A stretch of 64,000 nucleotides of DNA from Kalaharituber pfeilii (Eukaryota; Ascomycota; Pezizomycetes; Pezizales; Pezizaceae). This document shows positions 41,195-53,182 of the stretch, piece by piece. The first letter of the stretch is position 1, and the number at the start of each line of letters is the position of its first letter. Under the pieces are notes generated by a model. That model did no database searches. It was not told the origin of the DNA and saw only the letters and a list, made by a program, of their open reading frames with translations. The stretch covers positions 372,001 to 436,000 of the forward strand of contig WHUZ01000042.1 in assembly GCA_015179045.1 (NCBI GenBank). Reading direction: 5' to 3'. A program made the position numbers and the translations under genes.

Positions 41195-42396
41195 TTCATC
41201 TTCCTGTTCGCCTTGCTCTTCCTTCTACTCTTGGCCTTCCACTCTGTATCCTTTGTCCCCCTTACCAGGAATGCCAGTGCTGCTCCTCCTATGTCAATCT
41301 CAAGCCCTTCCCCTTCCTCCCTTCTGTCTTCTTCACCACTATGTAGTAGCAACGGCCTCGTCTTCCTCCTGTACCTTCATTACTTCCCCTTCCTATGTAA
41401 TACCTTCTGGCTGTAAGTCCGGAATCTCTTCCATGACTCTAGCACCAATTGCTGCTACAGTCGGCAATGGCAGTAATAGTACTGGTAGTGCCGGTAAATA
41501 TCAGACATTTTCCAATAGTGGCCCTGTGTTAGTCTACCCTTGGAACGTAAACTCCTCTCTTTGCTCTGGTGCAGGTAGGCCGAACAGATTCCTTGCAATC
41601 TCTTCGCTCCCCGTTTCTTCCTCTCTCTCTTCCTCGTCCTTTATTTCCATGATATCTTCAAGGTTCTCTGCCTTTTCTTGCCGATGCTGATGCTATCTCC
41701 TCGTATACCTTCTTGGTCTTCTTAGGAACGCTGTAGATTCTCTGCCAGCTCTATCCTGATGCTGCCTTAACCATAATTATCTCATGGATCACTTTCCCCT
41801 TTTCTTTGTACATTTGCTCGAATGCTATGCCACTACTCTCCAATGCTTTATCCATTTTCCTCTCTGTGATCTTCCTTATTAGCAAATCCCATCCTAACAT
41901 TTCCCTGAGCTCGCATTAGGAGCTCAGTTCTTCAGGTCCTCTGTGCTCCATTCTTTTTCCTCCAGACCCTTGTTCTTCATTTCTATCTCGACGCCTTTTT
42001 GTAGGCCCACAATAGCAATATTGTTTCCCGTTTTTGCCTCTTCGACATCCTATGCCTTTACTCGTTAAGCGGTGTCCAGTAGCTTCATCCCAATCGTCTT
42101 GTCTTCTCGCTCCCCTTTAAATCTCTTCCTCTTGAAGTCCGTTCTCTCCCAGCCTGCAATCTCCTCCAGGGTGAATTGCCTTTCACCATTAATAATCTTG
42201 CTTGTCTTTCCTCATTCCTCGGGCCCACATGGCCCGAAGTTGCTCTTTCCTTCCTTTCTCCTCCTTACCCTTTCCGTTCCCTTAACTGTCTTCTTTCCTT
42301 CTCCCTCCATATTTCGACTTCCTGCTACGTGAGGTGTTACCTTAGTCGGGTCTGCCTTCCCAGATGGAATGTGGCTCGTGTTCGGTGCTGTGGCGT
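41195..42396 (-). pseudogene. Probable LINE ORF1 remnant
   Basis: The minus strand is Lys/Glu/Arg-rich with broken frames, e.g. TERVRRRKEGKSNFGPCGPE (about 42,260). Charge and position resemble LINE gag-like regions. No zinc knuckle recognised. Confidence 0.3.
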
Positions 42397-42409
42397 CTTG
42401 TGCAGCCTC

Positions 42410-42580
42410 TTTTTTTTTTTTTTTTAATATCATTACTCGCATGCCGCCCTGGGGGCTATGGCAAGGGTTTACGTACAAAGGAGAAAGTAGAGAAATAACG
42501 AAATAACAGAAATGGTATGGTCAAGGAGGCCGAAGCACAACTTTTAACGCTGCTAACCCACGTGCTACTGACCAGCCCAC
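42410..42580 (-). mobile_element. 171-bp SINE-like element with LINE-A-type tail
   Basis: A 13-bp duplication CTTGTGCAGCCTC flanks it (42,397-42,409; 42,581-42,593). On the minus strand the 5' end GGTCAGTAGCACGTGGGTTA has an A-box-like TAGCACGTGGG. The 3' end is the LINE-A hairpin (CATAGCCCCCAGGGCGGCAT) with AGTAATGATATT and poly(A). Non-coding. Confidence 0.75.
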
Positions 42581-43215
42581 CTTGTGCAGCCTCGTTGGCT
42601 GTTCGTGCCCTCTATTCTTAGGTTCACGTTCCTATGTTCTTTCTTAGCTAGTGCTGCAGGTGGGTGAAACAGTCCCTCCAGATTAGTTCCTCTGGGGCGT
42701 GAGTGCCCGGGTCGTGATGGCTTTCATTGAGCCCGCTTCTTGAAAAGTTCGAAAGGCGCTCACGAAAACTGGTCAGAGATGTTGTGTCCTGGTTCAGTAA
42801 AATTGATATTCTGTCTCAGGCGGCCCTGAGATTCGTGCTGATGTAAGCTTCGTCGCGGAGGAGCCTCTGGAAGGCTGTAAACCTCCAAGCGCACGTTCTG
42901 CAAAAAATGTTGTTCAGTTGATTTGATGCTGTTATGCCTTTGAAAGAGCTGTAGTGGAGACAGATTGCAGTATTCGTTGAGATTTTTAACTTCACACTGA
43001 TCACTGATGTTACGGGAAAGGCATCGATATACGTCACATACCATATTCAAGCTGCCATGGCAAACATGTGTGTGTGAAAGTCATCCATATTCATGATGCC
43101 GTGGCACGTTTGTCTGCGAAACTTGTCCATCGATCTTCTCGCACAGCTTCAACACGAACTGCTAGTTGGTCCATGGTAGAAATAGTAACCAGCATTTGAC
43201 TAAGCATTGCACTGT

Positions 43216-43275
43216 TCATTTTTTTTTTTTTTTTATATCATTACTTGCGTGCCGCCTGATAGGCTATGGCGAGGT
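43216..43275 (-). mobile_element. 60-bp LINE-A hairpin insert with compensated stem
   Basis: Minus strand: CCTCGCCATAGCCTATCAGG, CGGCACGCAAGTAATGATAT and poly(A). A perfect duplication ATTGCACTGT flanks it (43,206-43,215; 43,276-43,285). Inner stem GCCT/AGGC. Confidence 0.9.
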
Positions 43276-44587
43276 ATTGCACTGTCTTGGGAAGGGTCGG
43301 CACGGATGTTCTTCTTGAGTGTATCGCTACTAGTGCTGTGATCAAGGGCAGGATATTGTAAGCTACATGTAATAAATTTAACTGGAATCAATTTTTACCA
43401 ATTTCTGATGTTCAACGACAACTTTATTGTCTGTGTACAGTAATGGATAGATTCTATAACATCTATGTAGTCTTGCTTCTTAAACGGCCATTACAAATGC
43501 TCTCGAAATCCTCCAGGGGACGTCTTCAACTTCAACAAGAGCGGAACTTTTCGGCTTTGCTCTGACAAATGATTTTGATCACTAAGAGAGCTGAGGTTTC
43601 CTGCAATTTGCCATCACATACCTCTTTTCGCAAAAAGCCTCGTAGTTGCTTTGGGACATGACTCAATGCAGTTATCTCCTGGAGGAAAACCTAGGCATCC
43701 TCAGAATCCCCAAAATAATTAGCAACAGTTCAGTGACTTCAATCAACAATGATAAGAATCCGCTGACTCGGAAGCTATGGAAAATGGGTCGACCATCTTG
43801 GGCACCGAGAAGAGTTGGTATAAGTTGAAATATTAGGTTAACAAGGAAGAGAGGATGTTGATAACTGATTTTGTTCAGCGGCGTACAAGAGCGAACAATC
43901 TTAGGGCAAGTAAATTTAGAAGTGCGGCTGAGGTTTGAAATTGGTAAAATTGATTACATCCTTCACTGGCAAGGCGAGCAAATCATCGGCAACTATCAGA
44001 GTCTGGGCACGAAACAAAGATTATCCTTTGCGCCCACGCGACATACAGTCGAGGCACCCCCAACCGCCGATCTCGGTTGTCAATGAACACATTTGGTACG
44101 GTGGTCTCGAGACTGGTTGCTACTCAGAAATTGCTCTCAATAAATCAGGGTGACAGGGGGGGGGCTTTGGCTGCATATGCATTTCACACATGCCCAACGG
44201 TTTAGATGATGTGCACTGGGGATTATTATACCTTGATATTTTGCCTTTGCTTTTTTTCTAACGTGGGTTTAAAACTTATTTTCTGTTAACCCCTGCACTG
44301 TGCATATTTTGCACAGCACTTCTAGTTGACCGTAAACCCAGCATGCATATATACCAAACTGGACAGTAACACAACAACTTGTTCCCAGTTTTGACACTTT
44401 TGTAGTCTGAAACTTGTCGAAAACAGATATCGTGGCCACTTGGCTTGAGCCTACTCGGCTACACTTAGCGCCGGATTGCACCCGGTCGCAGCCCGTACGC
44501 CACCTTTCCTCTTTATTATTGTACTCGTACTGGTGAATCAAATATTTGCTTGTGATAACTAGTAAATTTATAAAAGCAGTGAAACTA

Positions 44588-44691
44588 CTCGCTGGTTCAA
44601 AAGGTGTTCGAATACTGGGTAAGTTGTATGCACAATACGCTTTTTGGAACTGTGCAAACAGCAAGCTTTGTACACATACTTATTGAACCAG
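44588..44691. mobile_element. Mariner/pogo-type MITE, 104 bp
   Basis: Starts CTCGCTGGTTCAAAAGG and ends ATTGAACCAG, with TA on both sides (44,586-44,587; 44,692-44,693). Related in ends and size to 59,072-59,181. Confidence 0.65.
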
Positions 44692-45544
44692 TAACTTTTT
44701 ATGAATTTTCCATACTTTTTTTTCTCCTACACAAAACAAAATGCCAAAATCAACAGGTGGCCCTGATTCACTAGAATTGAATCATATGGAACCGGAGCAT
44801 TACAGTCCATTTTATTTACTGCCTCCTTCAGTAGGGCAACAGACACTCCACGTCGCCAAGCTACAATATAGGCCAGTTCGAATAGTTTACAACGTCATCT
44901 CTACAACCCCACATCGCAGCGCCTTTCAATGACGCCCCCCTCCAGCAGCCACAACATCTCATGCACCCCTCCTCCCCTCTCTCTTTTCTCCACCAGCAGA
45001 AGCAGCATCTCCTACCAATGAACCGCCTCTTCACCAACTGCCCAGAGCGGCGGCTCCGCCAGCAGCTTCTCCCTTCCTACAGCAGCTTCTCCCCCTCGTA
45101 CACCTGTTTCTCCCCTCTCAAGCACTTTTTGATGACTCCTCCGAAGTTACAGCTCCTCGTATAGCTGCCTTTTCCCGAACAACTTAAATTAATCCTTGGT
45201 AGGTCGACTACTCCCAGTTTCGCGTTTGGAGGAGGATTATTACCCCTAACTAGATTCTGACTCTTTGATAAAACCAATGCAAATGAGTTTCCTCTTGAAA
45301 GTGGTACCTAGACCCTGATTCTTAACAAATGGTTAATAATAGTTCACGAATCAACAGAAACGGAGGCAGCCATCAAGCATCCTTGCCGCAGATAATAAGA
45401 CCATAATATTACAAAAAGCAAAACAGAAAATGAACAGATCTTGATTTGTTTTCACCGGCAAATGTAAACGTCATTTTTCTCTATCGTGGTGTTGTTTTTC
45501 TAGATTGCGTCACATCTCATTTTTCAATTGAAAGTCAAAGTGTA

Positions 45545-46378
45545 ATGGCAATGAACCCGAACGCTTCTGTTACATTTCGTCCGGCAACACCCCCTCCTCA
45601 GCAAAGACTCGTTACTTTCTTAATTAGTTATTATAAAAATAAAGGAGAGGTACACTTCGGTAGCGAGGAAACCCCTATTTTTAGTAAACTCCCAATTTTC
45701 TTTTCCATCTCAAGAAGAATTCCTCGCGAAAGACATAATCAAGCAGAAATTTGTAAGTTTGTTATTAATACTTTCATCCATTCCTTGGACTAATAAACCT
45801 TTTAATTCTTTTCAGAAAAGGCTTTAATAGTATTTGCTCTTCTTCCGGTCCGCTACGCAGCGCTTCCTAAAAGGTGAGGACAAAGATTTGTTTTCCTTAA
45901 AAATCACTTTTTGTTAATTGTTTTTAGCACAATGAACGCCAATTTTTCTCTCAAAAATCCAAGCAGAAAAGCCGAATTGAAGAAAAAACTGGATGATGGA
46001 GACATTAACTACTCTTTCTGTGAATACAAAAGTAATTTCGCTGCCGACAATCATATTCTCGTCATTGATAACTGGATTAATTGCTATGGTGCCGACGATC
46101 AGACCAAACGTCAGCTTGACAGCCTCAAATACCGATATGTTGGCAATGCGGCAAGGATAGTCAAGGAAGAGATTAGAAATACCATGAAAGTAAGCTTTTT
46201 TATGTTGGGTTTCGTCAAAGGCAAAGGCGACGAGAAAAAATACGAGGAAAGAAGCGCCAGTGTCGAACTTTTCACATCCAAAGAAGAATCGAGAAAGTTA
46301 ATTATGGCTTATTTCCATGATCTTGCTATTCTTGCTATCACTGGGGGGGAGGACAAATACACTCTTAATCTTGAATAA
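45545..46378 (+). CDS. Three-exon orphan protein, ~233 residues
   Basis: Exons 45,545-45,752, 45,831-45,873 and 45,928-46,378. Introns of 78 and 54 nt (GTAAGT...TTTAATAG and GTGAGG...TTTTTAG) join one frame without stops. I do not recognise the family. The N-terminal part is Pro-rich (ATPPPQQR). The short middle exon codes LFALLPVRYAALPK. The last exon has a basic helix (RKAELKKKLDDG), Trp-Ile and Tyr-rich stretches (YSFCEYKSNF, VIDNWINCYG) and an amphipathic C terminus (LIMAYFHDLAILAITGG). There is no signal peptide or membrane segment. Codon use is AT-richer than in the transporter at 49.4 kb. The start is the first ATG in frame; a second ATG lies two codons on. It could be lineage-specific or derived from a mobile element. 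Confidence 0.6.
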
Positions 46379-48117
46379 ATCCTATGTGTTTTAGATTTAG
46401 CCTTGCCCTGAAGGATTGATATTCTTCTGTTTACTGGAACCGTAAAAATACTGTGAACATTGTCATTGTTTTAACGTCCGCCCACTTTTTCTGAGAAGGT
46501 GGCGGATATGTAGAGTCTTGGCATTTTATAGGATTGAGACAGGCGGGTAATCAAATCAAATCTCGATCTCACACAATATAGTCAGTATGTACAATGCAGT
46601 GAGTTTGGGTCAAATTGAGTACGCTAATTTCCCAATCTGTAGACAACATAAAAAGGCCATCGTTCCAGATGTTTCTGTCATGACTACTCCAGTTTCCTAG
46701 TATTGTGTGGTTTGTTTACCAATTGATACTTGCAATTCTCGAACTCACAATTTGTGGTACAAGGAGTAAAGTATGTCTGCGGGGCTTCGTGGAATTTCAG
46801 TCTGTCAATGCCATTACTGTTCTCGTACCCAGACGGGCACTGGATGCTGCCAGCGGTGCTACGGCCGCGAAGGCTGGAAATGATAGTCTGGGCACGAGAA
46901 CATACCTTTACTAGATTTTTATTATTCAATATTCCCAAAATATTGGTTACCCCTGGTCACTGTCGGGAAGTCTTGGGAGTCCAAAGTGTATTCGGCTTTG
47001 CCCACTCACGTGAGAACATTTTATTCCCCAGCAACGTTTTATTCTTAGTAATACAACATAACGGCCGTACATATCTCATTGGGCGCGCCACAGCGCCAAA
47101 TATGCCGACTTTCTGGTATCACAGGACAAGGGCATCCATGGCAGACTTCCGCCTGCTCCGCTGCTATTAATGCCGGAGAAACTTACTGAGAGATCTTTAG
47201 TGCCTTGAGTACTCTCTTACTGCTGGACATGGTGATTGACATGTAGCTAGCTTGGGTATTACCCCCACTTGAAACTGTCCTGGTATCGTTGTGCTCTTGC
47301 TAAAGTCCCCAGCTCCCCCCCCCTATGATAATGAATGCATATTCAGACTACCTAGCTACATGTCAGAGAAGTTCAAACTGAAATTGGCAAGTTGAAGTCT
47401 TCTGCATTGTTGGTCACTTCCGGCTGTGTAGATCTCTCACAACGAATTTTTCTGAGTATGGAATCTAAGATAGCTTAGTATCCTGTTGACCAATCATACC
47501 TATTACTTGACAGTTGATAGATGACTTGCATATCCAGATTCATGTGGGGCTCCACTGAAGATAGCTGCAGCTGATGCGGCGAATATAGACTCAATCAAAA
47601 GGATACCGTAAGCCGCCCATCCAAGGGCAGATAACCCTTCAACAGATTCCGGAGTGTGAGCAAGAATGCATTAGGCCTGCGAGATGCTCCTTTTACCCCA
47701 GATCAATACACTGGCCAAAGAGAATGGGACTTGCATGATATCGATAGTGACAGCCTGATGATTTCAAGAAAATCTCAATGAACAAGAGCAACCTCATGGG
47801 TTACTGCAACATGACACTCGGAGCCCAATATGCCGTGATGTTGAACAAAGTTTAGTGCAACCTCGTTAAGATCACCCAACTTGCAGCAGTTTAATACTGC
47901 CCAACTCCACAAACTCGTCCTGCAAATTACCCAATCATTTGAGTAGCCTTGGAACTAAAATCAGATCTCTTGCAGGTCGTACGTAGACCTTGTCCACCCC
48001 CAGAGACGGAATTCATCCCGCTCAAACTTACTAGAGTTCAATCTCGGCGGGTCACGCGAGTTAGGATCAGAAGCCCCATAACCCGAAGTAACCGAAAAGA
48101 TTTGCACGCAATCAATT
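46379..48117. other. No gene recognised
   Basis: A minus-strand stretch at 46,684-46,938 is Cys-containing (YFTPCTTNCEFENC) but has no clear start or splice partners. Otherwise unassigned. Confidence 0.35.
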
Positions 48118-48343
48118 ATGCACATTATTGGCTGCAGAATTCGGACTCAGGTTGTCAGTCCGCTATGGTACTCCCAATACAGGCACAAAAATGGCCCCCC
48201 TGGTCACAGCCTTTGCCTTTTTCGTCCTAACGCACCCGCCCACATACAAAAAACTCCTGTCTGCCTTGCCAAGCTCCTGGCCATTCCAGGGATACAGCAG
48301 CGACGATCTACCTGCAAGCTACCCGAACATCGATGATCCTTAG
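48118..48343 (+). pseudogene. Possible cytochrome P450 I-helix fragment
   Basis: TKMAPLVTAFAFFVLTHPPT then YKKLLSALPSSW resembles the I-helix to J-helix passage of P450s (…HP..Y.KL…). The usual TT/DT oxygen-binding residues are not evident, and neither ExxR nor the haem Cys loop was found nearby. Weak call. Confidence 0.25.
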
Positions 48344-48832
48344 CCTTGTATAGACACCTAAAAATCACTTCTCACGTCCCCAAAATTATAAGCTCAACAA
48401 ACGGCTTTTTCAATATCTCTCTTTATCGCTCTTGCATAATCGCTTCGTCCTTGGCTGTATATGGGCGCAATAGGATAATTGAGCTTACCTCATGTACAGC
48501 TATGGTATATCGGGTTTAAAAATAAGTATGTCTTCGGAACCATGACAGGAGTAGAGCGAAATTGCTTGCATTACCAAGCTATCCATTCAGCCACTTGGAA
48601 AGAGTGAAAAATCACGTCTGTAAGAACGACTGTGGAGAGATAAGTATGGTTTGCCCCATCGCTTTCTTCGGTCGGCTCTCCCTGAACTGAGCTGAACCTT
48701 GATAATGGGTGGCGATTTTTCCAGTTCTATATAAGCTGAAAATTTGAGGAGCCGCCAAACTAGTGAGACCCGGACTTCGATCAGTCTATCTCATTAGCCA
48801 ACCCTAGTTTGTTGATGTTCTGGGCTATGCGA

Positions 48833-48982
48833 GGTAGGTGGCGGGGCTCTATTGTGCAATTGGGAGCTATATATATATATATAAATAAGTATATAATTCT
48901 TCCTTCATGCGACTTTCCCTTTCTCAGTAGGTGGCGGGGCTCTATTGTGCAATTGGGAGCTATATATATATATATATATATA
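48833..48982. repeat. Direct repeat of ~48 bp with TA tract
   Basis: GTAGGTGGCGGGGCTCTATT then GTGCAATTGGGAGCTATATA occurs at 48,833 and 48,927, each ending in (TA)n, separated by ~45 bp. Confidence 0.85.
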
Positions 48983-49436
48983 TTATATTCAGTACGAACA
49001 TTGACCCTGATTTTTACTTGAGTGAGGGTGTTCCTGGCAGACCCTTGGTCAACAAATCGGATTTCGCGAGACAGCAAATTTAGACAGGGGCAAGTGGCAG
49101 GTTATTGGATTGATTTGAATTTGCGACAAGAGATATCTGCACTCACAACCTTGTTATGAACGCGCACATACAGAATACAGACTCAAATCGGGATTTTATA
49201 TTATTTTTTTTCCCCTTTCATCGATTCACTTTGATCTGCAGGGACTATACAACAATAGTAACTAAATCCCTCTAGCTATAGGACGCGAAGGCGGCCAGCA
49301 AATCGCGAGCTAACACTTTGATATCGCCTAATCTTAAGTTGCACAGCGGGGTTGGGGAGATATTCACTGGACACAACCTATCAAAACCATCACAGTTCCC
49401 CGCCCCACGTACCGGCGGCCTGTGGGAATCCGTTTC
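48983..49436 (+). promoter_or_regulatory. Upstream region of the Bor1-like gene
   Basis: Pyrimidine-rich tract at 49,201-49,222 (TATTATTTTTTTTCCCCTTT) ahead of the start codon, as common in fungal promoters. No specific site recognised. Confidence 0.3.
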
Positions 49437-51753
49437 ATGTCTTCAAGCAGTGAAAGTACAATCCACGTCAATCCAATGGATCCAGCTTCGAGAAATTCTT
49501 CTTCCACAACTAGCTTCCAGTCCCAGCCAACCATATTATCACCCCTAACCCCACGGAATGACGGCAGCACTCACGGGAACATTGTGGGGATGATCGGGGA
49601 AAGAGACCGTGAAAAAGCAATCATGGCAAATCCAGAAAACCGAGGTCAAAATCCAGTCAGTAACGGCGATTGCAGGAGAGGAGAGGAGAGAGGCAATGAC
49701 AAGCTGCCGAGGAACTCGATAACGGCACTTTTTCGAGGGAAGGGAATGCTACGACCTTTCCGCTTGCTTAAATCCGACCTGGCCGGACGGCCAAAACTCT
49801 ACCATACTGATTGGTTTTTCAATCAACTCATTTTCGCCTCTGCGGTTTACTTATTCTTCACCAATCTGCTCCCCGGGATTACCTTTGCCTCGGACCTTTT
49901 CCAACTTACAGGTGGACATTATGGCACTATCGAAGTGGTATTTTCGACAGGGCTGTGTGGCATTATATTTGCTTTGTAGGTGCCTTCTGAGTTGAGAAAA
50001 CAGCTGAAGGAGACTACTTTTGGTACACTGACACGGGTATAACTGTCACAGATTCTCAGCTCAGCCCTTAACTATTTTGGGGGTCACAGGCCCATTCAGC
50101 ATTCTGTCGGAAAGGATCTATGATCTTTGTGTGCATAGCTTCCATGTATGAGCAAGCCTTCATTTGTCCTTGCCAATATATACTCACGCTCAATCGCAAA
50201 CAGATTGAATATTTACCATTCATGGCTTGGTCATGCATCCACGCAGCTTGGATGCATTGGTTACTAGCAATCTTCAATGCTCATGACTGGACTATGGATT
50301 ATGTGACCACGTTTTCCACAGAGATCTTCTCTCTTTTGAATTCTGTGATATACTTCCACAAAGCGTAAGAGCACTACTCATGAAATACCCTTTATAGTGA
50401 ATTTAGTGAAGCAATGTCACTAACCTTTTGTCTACCACCTTGCAGAATCCAGGAGCTGGAGAGGGCGCATAAGAACACCTCTCTTGCGTCATTTTTGTAT
50501 TCCGTCATAGGCTGTGTGGGCACATTTCTCGTTGCGGTTACTCTTGCAAGTGCAACAAAGTGGCCGGTCTTTCATAAATACGTCCGCATGGGACTTTCAG
50601 AGTACGCCGCTGCAATATCTATTATCATCTTCATTGCAATGCCACAAATTGGTGAATTGCGTGAGCTTGATCAGAGCAAGTTGCCAGTATCGAGTTCGTG
50701 CAGCCCCCATTCCAATTTATTTCCTCTGTTTCTAGCATGAAATGAAAGTAGGGCTTAAATACTAACTTGCCATGTTTACATCGCAGCCTCTTTCCGCCCT
50801 ACGCTCCCGGAACGAACACACTTCTTTGTACGCTTCTGGGAACTTCCAATTGGATGGATCTTTGCCGCAATGATCCCTGGCCTCATTATCACTGTCCTTT
50901 TCTTCTTCGACGTTGAGGTCAGCACCATCTGTGCCACAATCTGCCGCTATAATGTTCGCAAGCCAGGTGGCTACGCATGGGACGTTGCTCTTCTAGGCCT
51001 CACAACAGCCATATGTGGCATCCTCGGCATTCCGCCTGCCAACGGACTCTTGCCACAGGCACCACTGCACTCAGAGTCCCTCTTGCACAATGAGAAGGTC
51101 AATCTTGACAACGGAACCGAGGAAGTAATCCGCACTGTTCACGAACAGCGCTGGTCCCATCTTCTCCACGCTGCAGGAATCCTCGCTTTCGTCTCTCCTC
51201 CGCTTATGCATGTGCTAGGTCTGACACCCACTTCCGTTCTGGCCGGGTTGTTTCTGTTCATGGGCGAGCAGAGTCTGAGCGTCAATCCGATCTTGTACCG
51301 GTTTCTTGACGTGTTGACGCCAAGCGGTGACTTACCTACGCTTCCCGAGGGCATTGGGCGATATCGAGGAATCCACATCTACACGCTTCTGCAAATTGTG
51401 GTGACAGGAGTTATTTTTGCTATCACATTCACGCCTGCAGCACCTGTGTTCCCTGTGATTATTGTGATGCTGGTACCGATAAGACTGAAGATAATGAACA
51501 AGTTCTGGGGAAGCGAAACCTTGAGATGTAAGTCCCTCTAAGGAGTTTCAGGCTGCAGTATTGATGATACAGACTAACGGGAACTTCGTTCACAGTTGTC
51601 GACAAATGGGCATGTCGAGAAGGTGACTTTGAACCTGATGAAGAACAAAAGCTTGAGAAAATCCCAGCCCCAGTTACCATGGCTTCTGCAACTGATACCG
51701 AAACCATCAGTAGTAATCCTCCTAGGGCACGAGACCGACCAATGGTATTTTAG
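49437..51753 (+). CDS. BOR1: Bor1-like borate/anion exporter (SLC4 family)
   Basis: Exons 49,437-49,975, 50,052-50,145, 50,204-50,364, 50,446-50,660, 50,787-51,527 and 51,596-51,753; 635 residues. Introns 58-126 nt; the fourth has a perfect TACTAAC branch site. The family exports borate across the plasma membrane in yeast and plants and shares the SLC4 anion-exchanger fold. Seen: a long Ser/Asn-rich cytosolic N terminus; entry block RPKLYHTDWFFNQLIFASAV; conserved FSAQPLTILGVTGPFSIL; PFMAWSCIHAAWMHWLLAIF; RFWELPIGW; WDVALLGLTTAICGILGIPP and NGLLPQAPLHSESL; GLFLFMGEQSLSVNP; polar tail EPDEEQKLEKIP. Multiple hydrophobic segments fit ~10-14 membrane spans. Length is close to the family norm. The ATG was chosen because no earlier in-frame ATG follows the upstream stop. 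Substrate is inferred from family only. Confidence 0.9.
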
Positions 51754-52369
51754 GTGGTGTCATGTTGGGTTCACGCTTCATGATTTGACGATTTGACGAG
51801 ATTGACACCACTTGCAATGGCCAACATTGAAGGCATCAACCTAGGCCACGATGATCATACTTGAAATAGTTATCCGCATGAGCTCTGGCAACAGTGACTA
51901 CTTATGAAATTATATGCTGTAATATAGATTTCTGCATAGAATTAGCATCAGTCAGTTATTGGGACAGGAGGAGTTTAGTGAAACAAGGATAGAGATTTGC
52001 TCCATACATGTTCATATCTACATACATAGATGATCGGGCCACTAATGTAGGAACACTCAGTCATGACTGGCCCGGCTACTCATGCCTGGCCCTTAGTCTT
52101 ATACCATACTGACACATGCCATTCATTTAGCGATAGCTGTTTAACGTCGGCTGCACTTGTAGTTAATTTCTTAGACTACTGGACCATCTATTGCTGTCGA
52201 CCATGTAGTACTTTTTTTTTTTTTTGTCCTTGTGATGGTTACTCTTGTTGCCCTAAGAACCATGAGGAGATAGTTGACAAAGCAAATAAAGAAATATAGA
52301 GGTTCAAGTATTTAAATCTCGGTTCATCCATATAAAACTTACATGGTTATCCAACTCTTGCAGTCAGCA
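51754..52369. other. No gene recognised
   Basis: 3' flank of the transporter gene. A T-run at 52,211-52,225 is followed by non-repeat sequence. Confidence 0.35.
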
Positions 52370-53130
52370 TGCACTTCATCAGGAATGTGGTGAAAGTAGT
52401 ACCCTGCATATCTGGCGGCCAAGGTGGCTATCTATTGAAAGGGCCGATGAAGAGCTTAGAGCTAGTAACCCAGGAGCTAGTGCACCGAGGCGCCCGAAAC
52501 CCACCTCGGAACAGGCTGCCAGTTCAGAGGGCAAACAAAGCGATATTAGTCTTTGTGCCAAATGGCATAGTCGATATTTTGGAGTGTCTCAACTTCCGAG
52601 GTACAAGAGTTAAGATGTATTTGAGGGAGGCTCTAGGGAGGGTGAGCTCAGGGAAGGCTAGAGAATATAGGTATACAGCCTCACCTCTCCGTAGCCCACA
52701 GGGTGGTATGCGAGTAATGATATAAATGTATAAAAAATATATACAGCCCCAGATTGGTACTGCCGGCATGCTCTGGTAGGACAGGTGTGGAATGGGTTCC
52801 TAGACAAAGAGGCTTGCCAGATTGGCTCAAAGGTCGCCAAGGCGGCACGTGTGCACTGAGAATAAGATCGGACTATTTTCAAAGACTTGCGAATGCTGCA
52901 GCCAAAAAGGGTCACACTATGCTAATTGTGAGATATCAAACAGGACCCGAGAAAGGACACCAGGGAACCAGCACTAGAGATGTTAACTGTAGCCCATCAG
53001 AATGTAGGAGGGTGCATAATTAACACAGAGGGCAGAAGATAGAAGCATATGTAAGGAAGGAAAGGATGTACGAAGTCAGAGCATGGGAAAGGAATGGTCA
53101 TGTGGTTACTCTATAGTGCACCCTTCAGGG
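52370..53130 (+). pseudogene. LINE ORF1/endonuclease-start remnant
   Basis: NRLPVQRANKAILVFVPNG then REALGRVSSGKAREYRYTA (52,500-52,680) reads like ORF1, continuing after the insert at 52,681 as PDWYCRHALVGQVWNGFLD. Further right VAHQNVGGCIIN (about 52,990) resembles the first strand of a LINE endonuclease. Frames are broken. Confidence 0.45.
52681..52739 (+). mobile_element. 59-bp LINE-A hairpin insert
   Basis: TCACCTCTCCGTAGCCCACA, GGGTGGTATGCGAGTAATGA, TATAAATGTATAAAAAATA. Flanked by TATACAGCC (52,672-52,680; 52,740-52,748). Hairpin partly decayed, so older. Confidence 0.75.
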
Positions 53131-53182
53131 ATTTATTCCCCTATGGCGTCCTCCGGCTCTGAGAGACAAAATCAACCGGGTT

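Larger units (their letters stand above)
42594..45544. other. No gene recognised apart from two small inserts
   Basis: Apart from the inserts at 43,216 and 44,588 I see only short unconnected frames. AT-rich 44.1-45.5 kb. Confidence 0.35.

Noticed and set aside
46684..46938. Cys-containing minus-strand frame resembling a small secreted protein
   Set aside because: No start codon with a signal peptide and no convincing exon joins.
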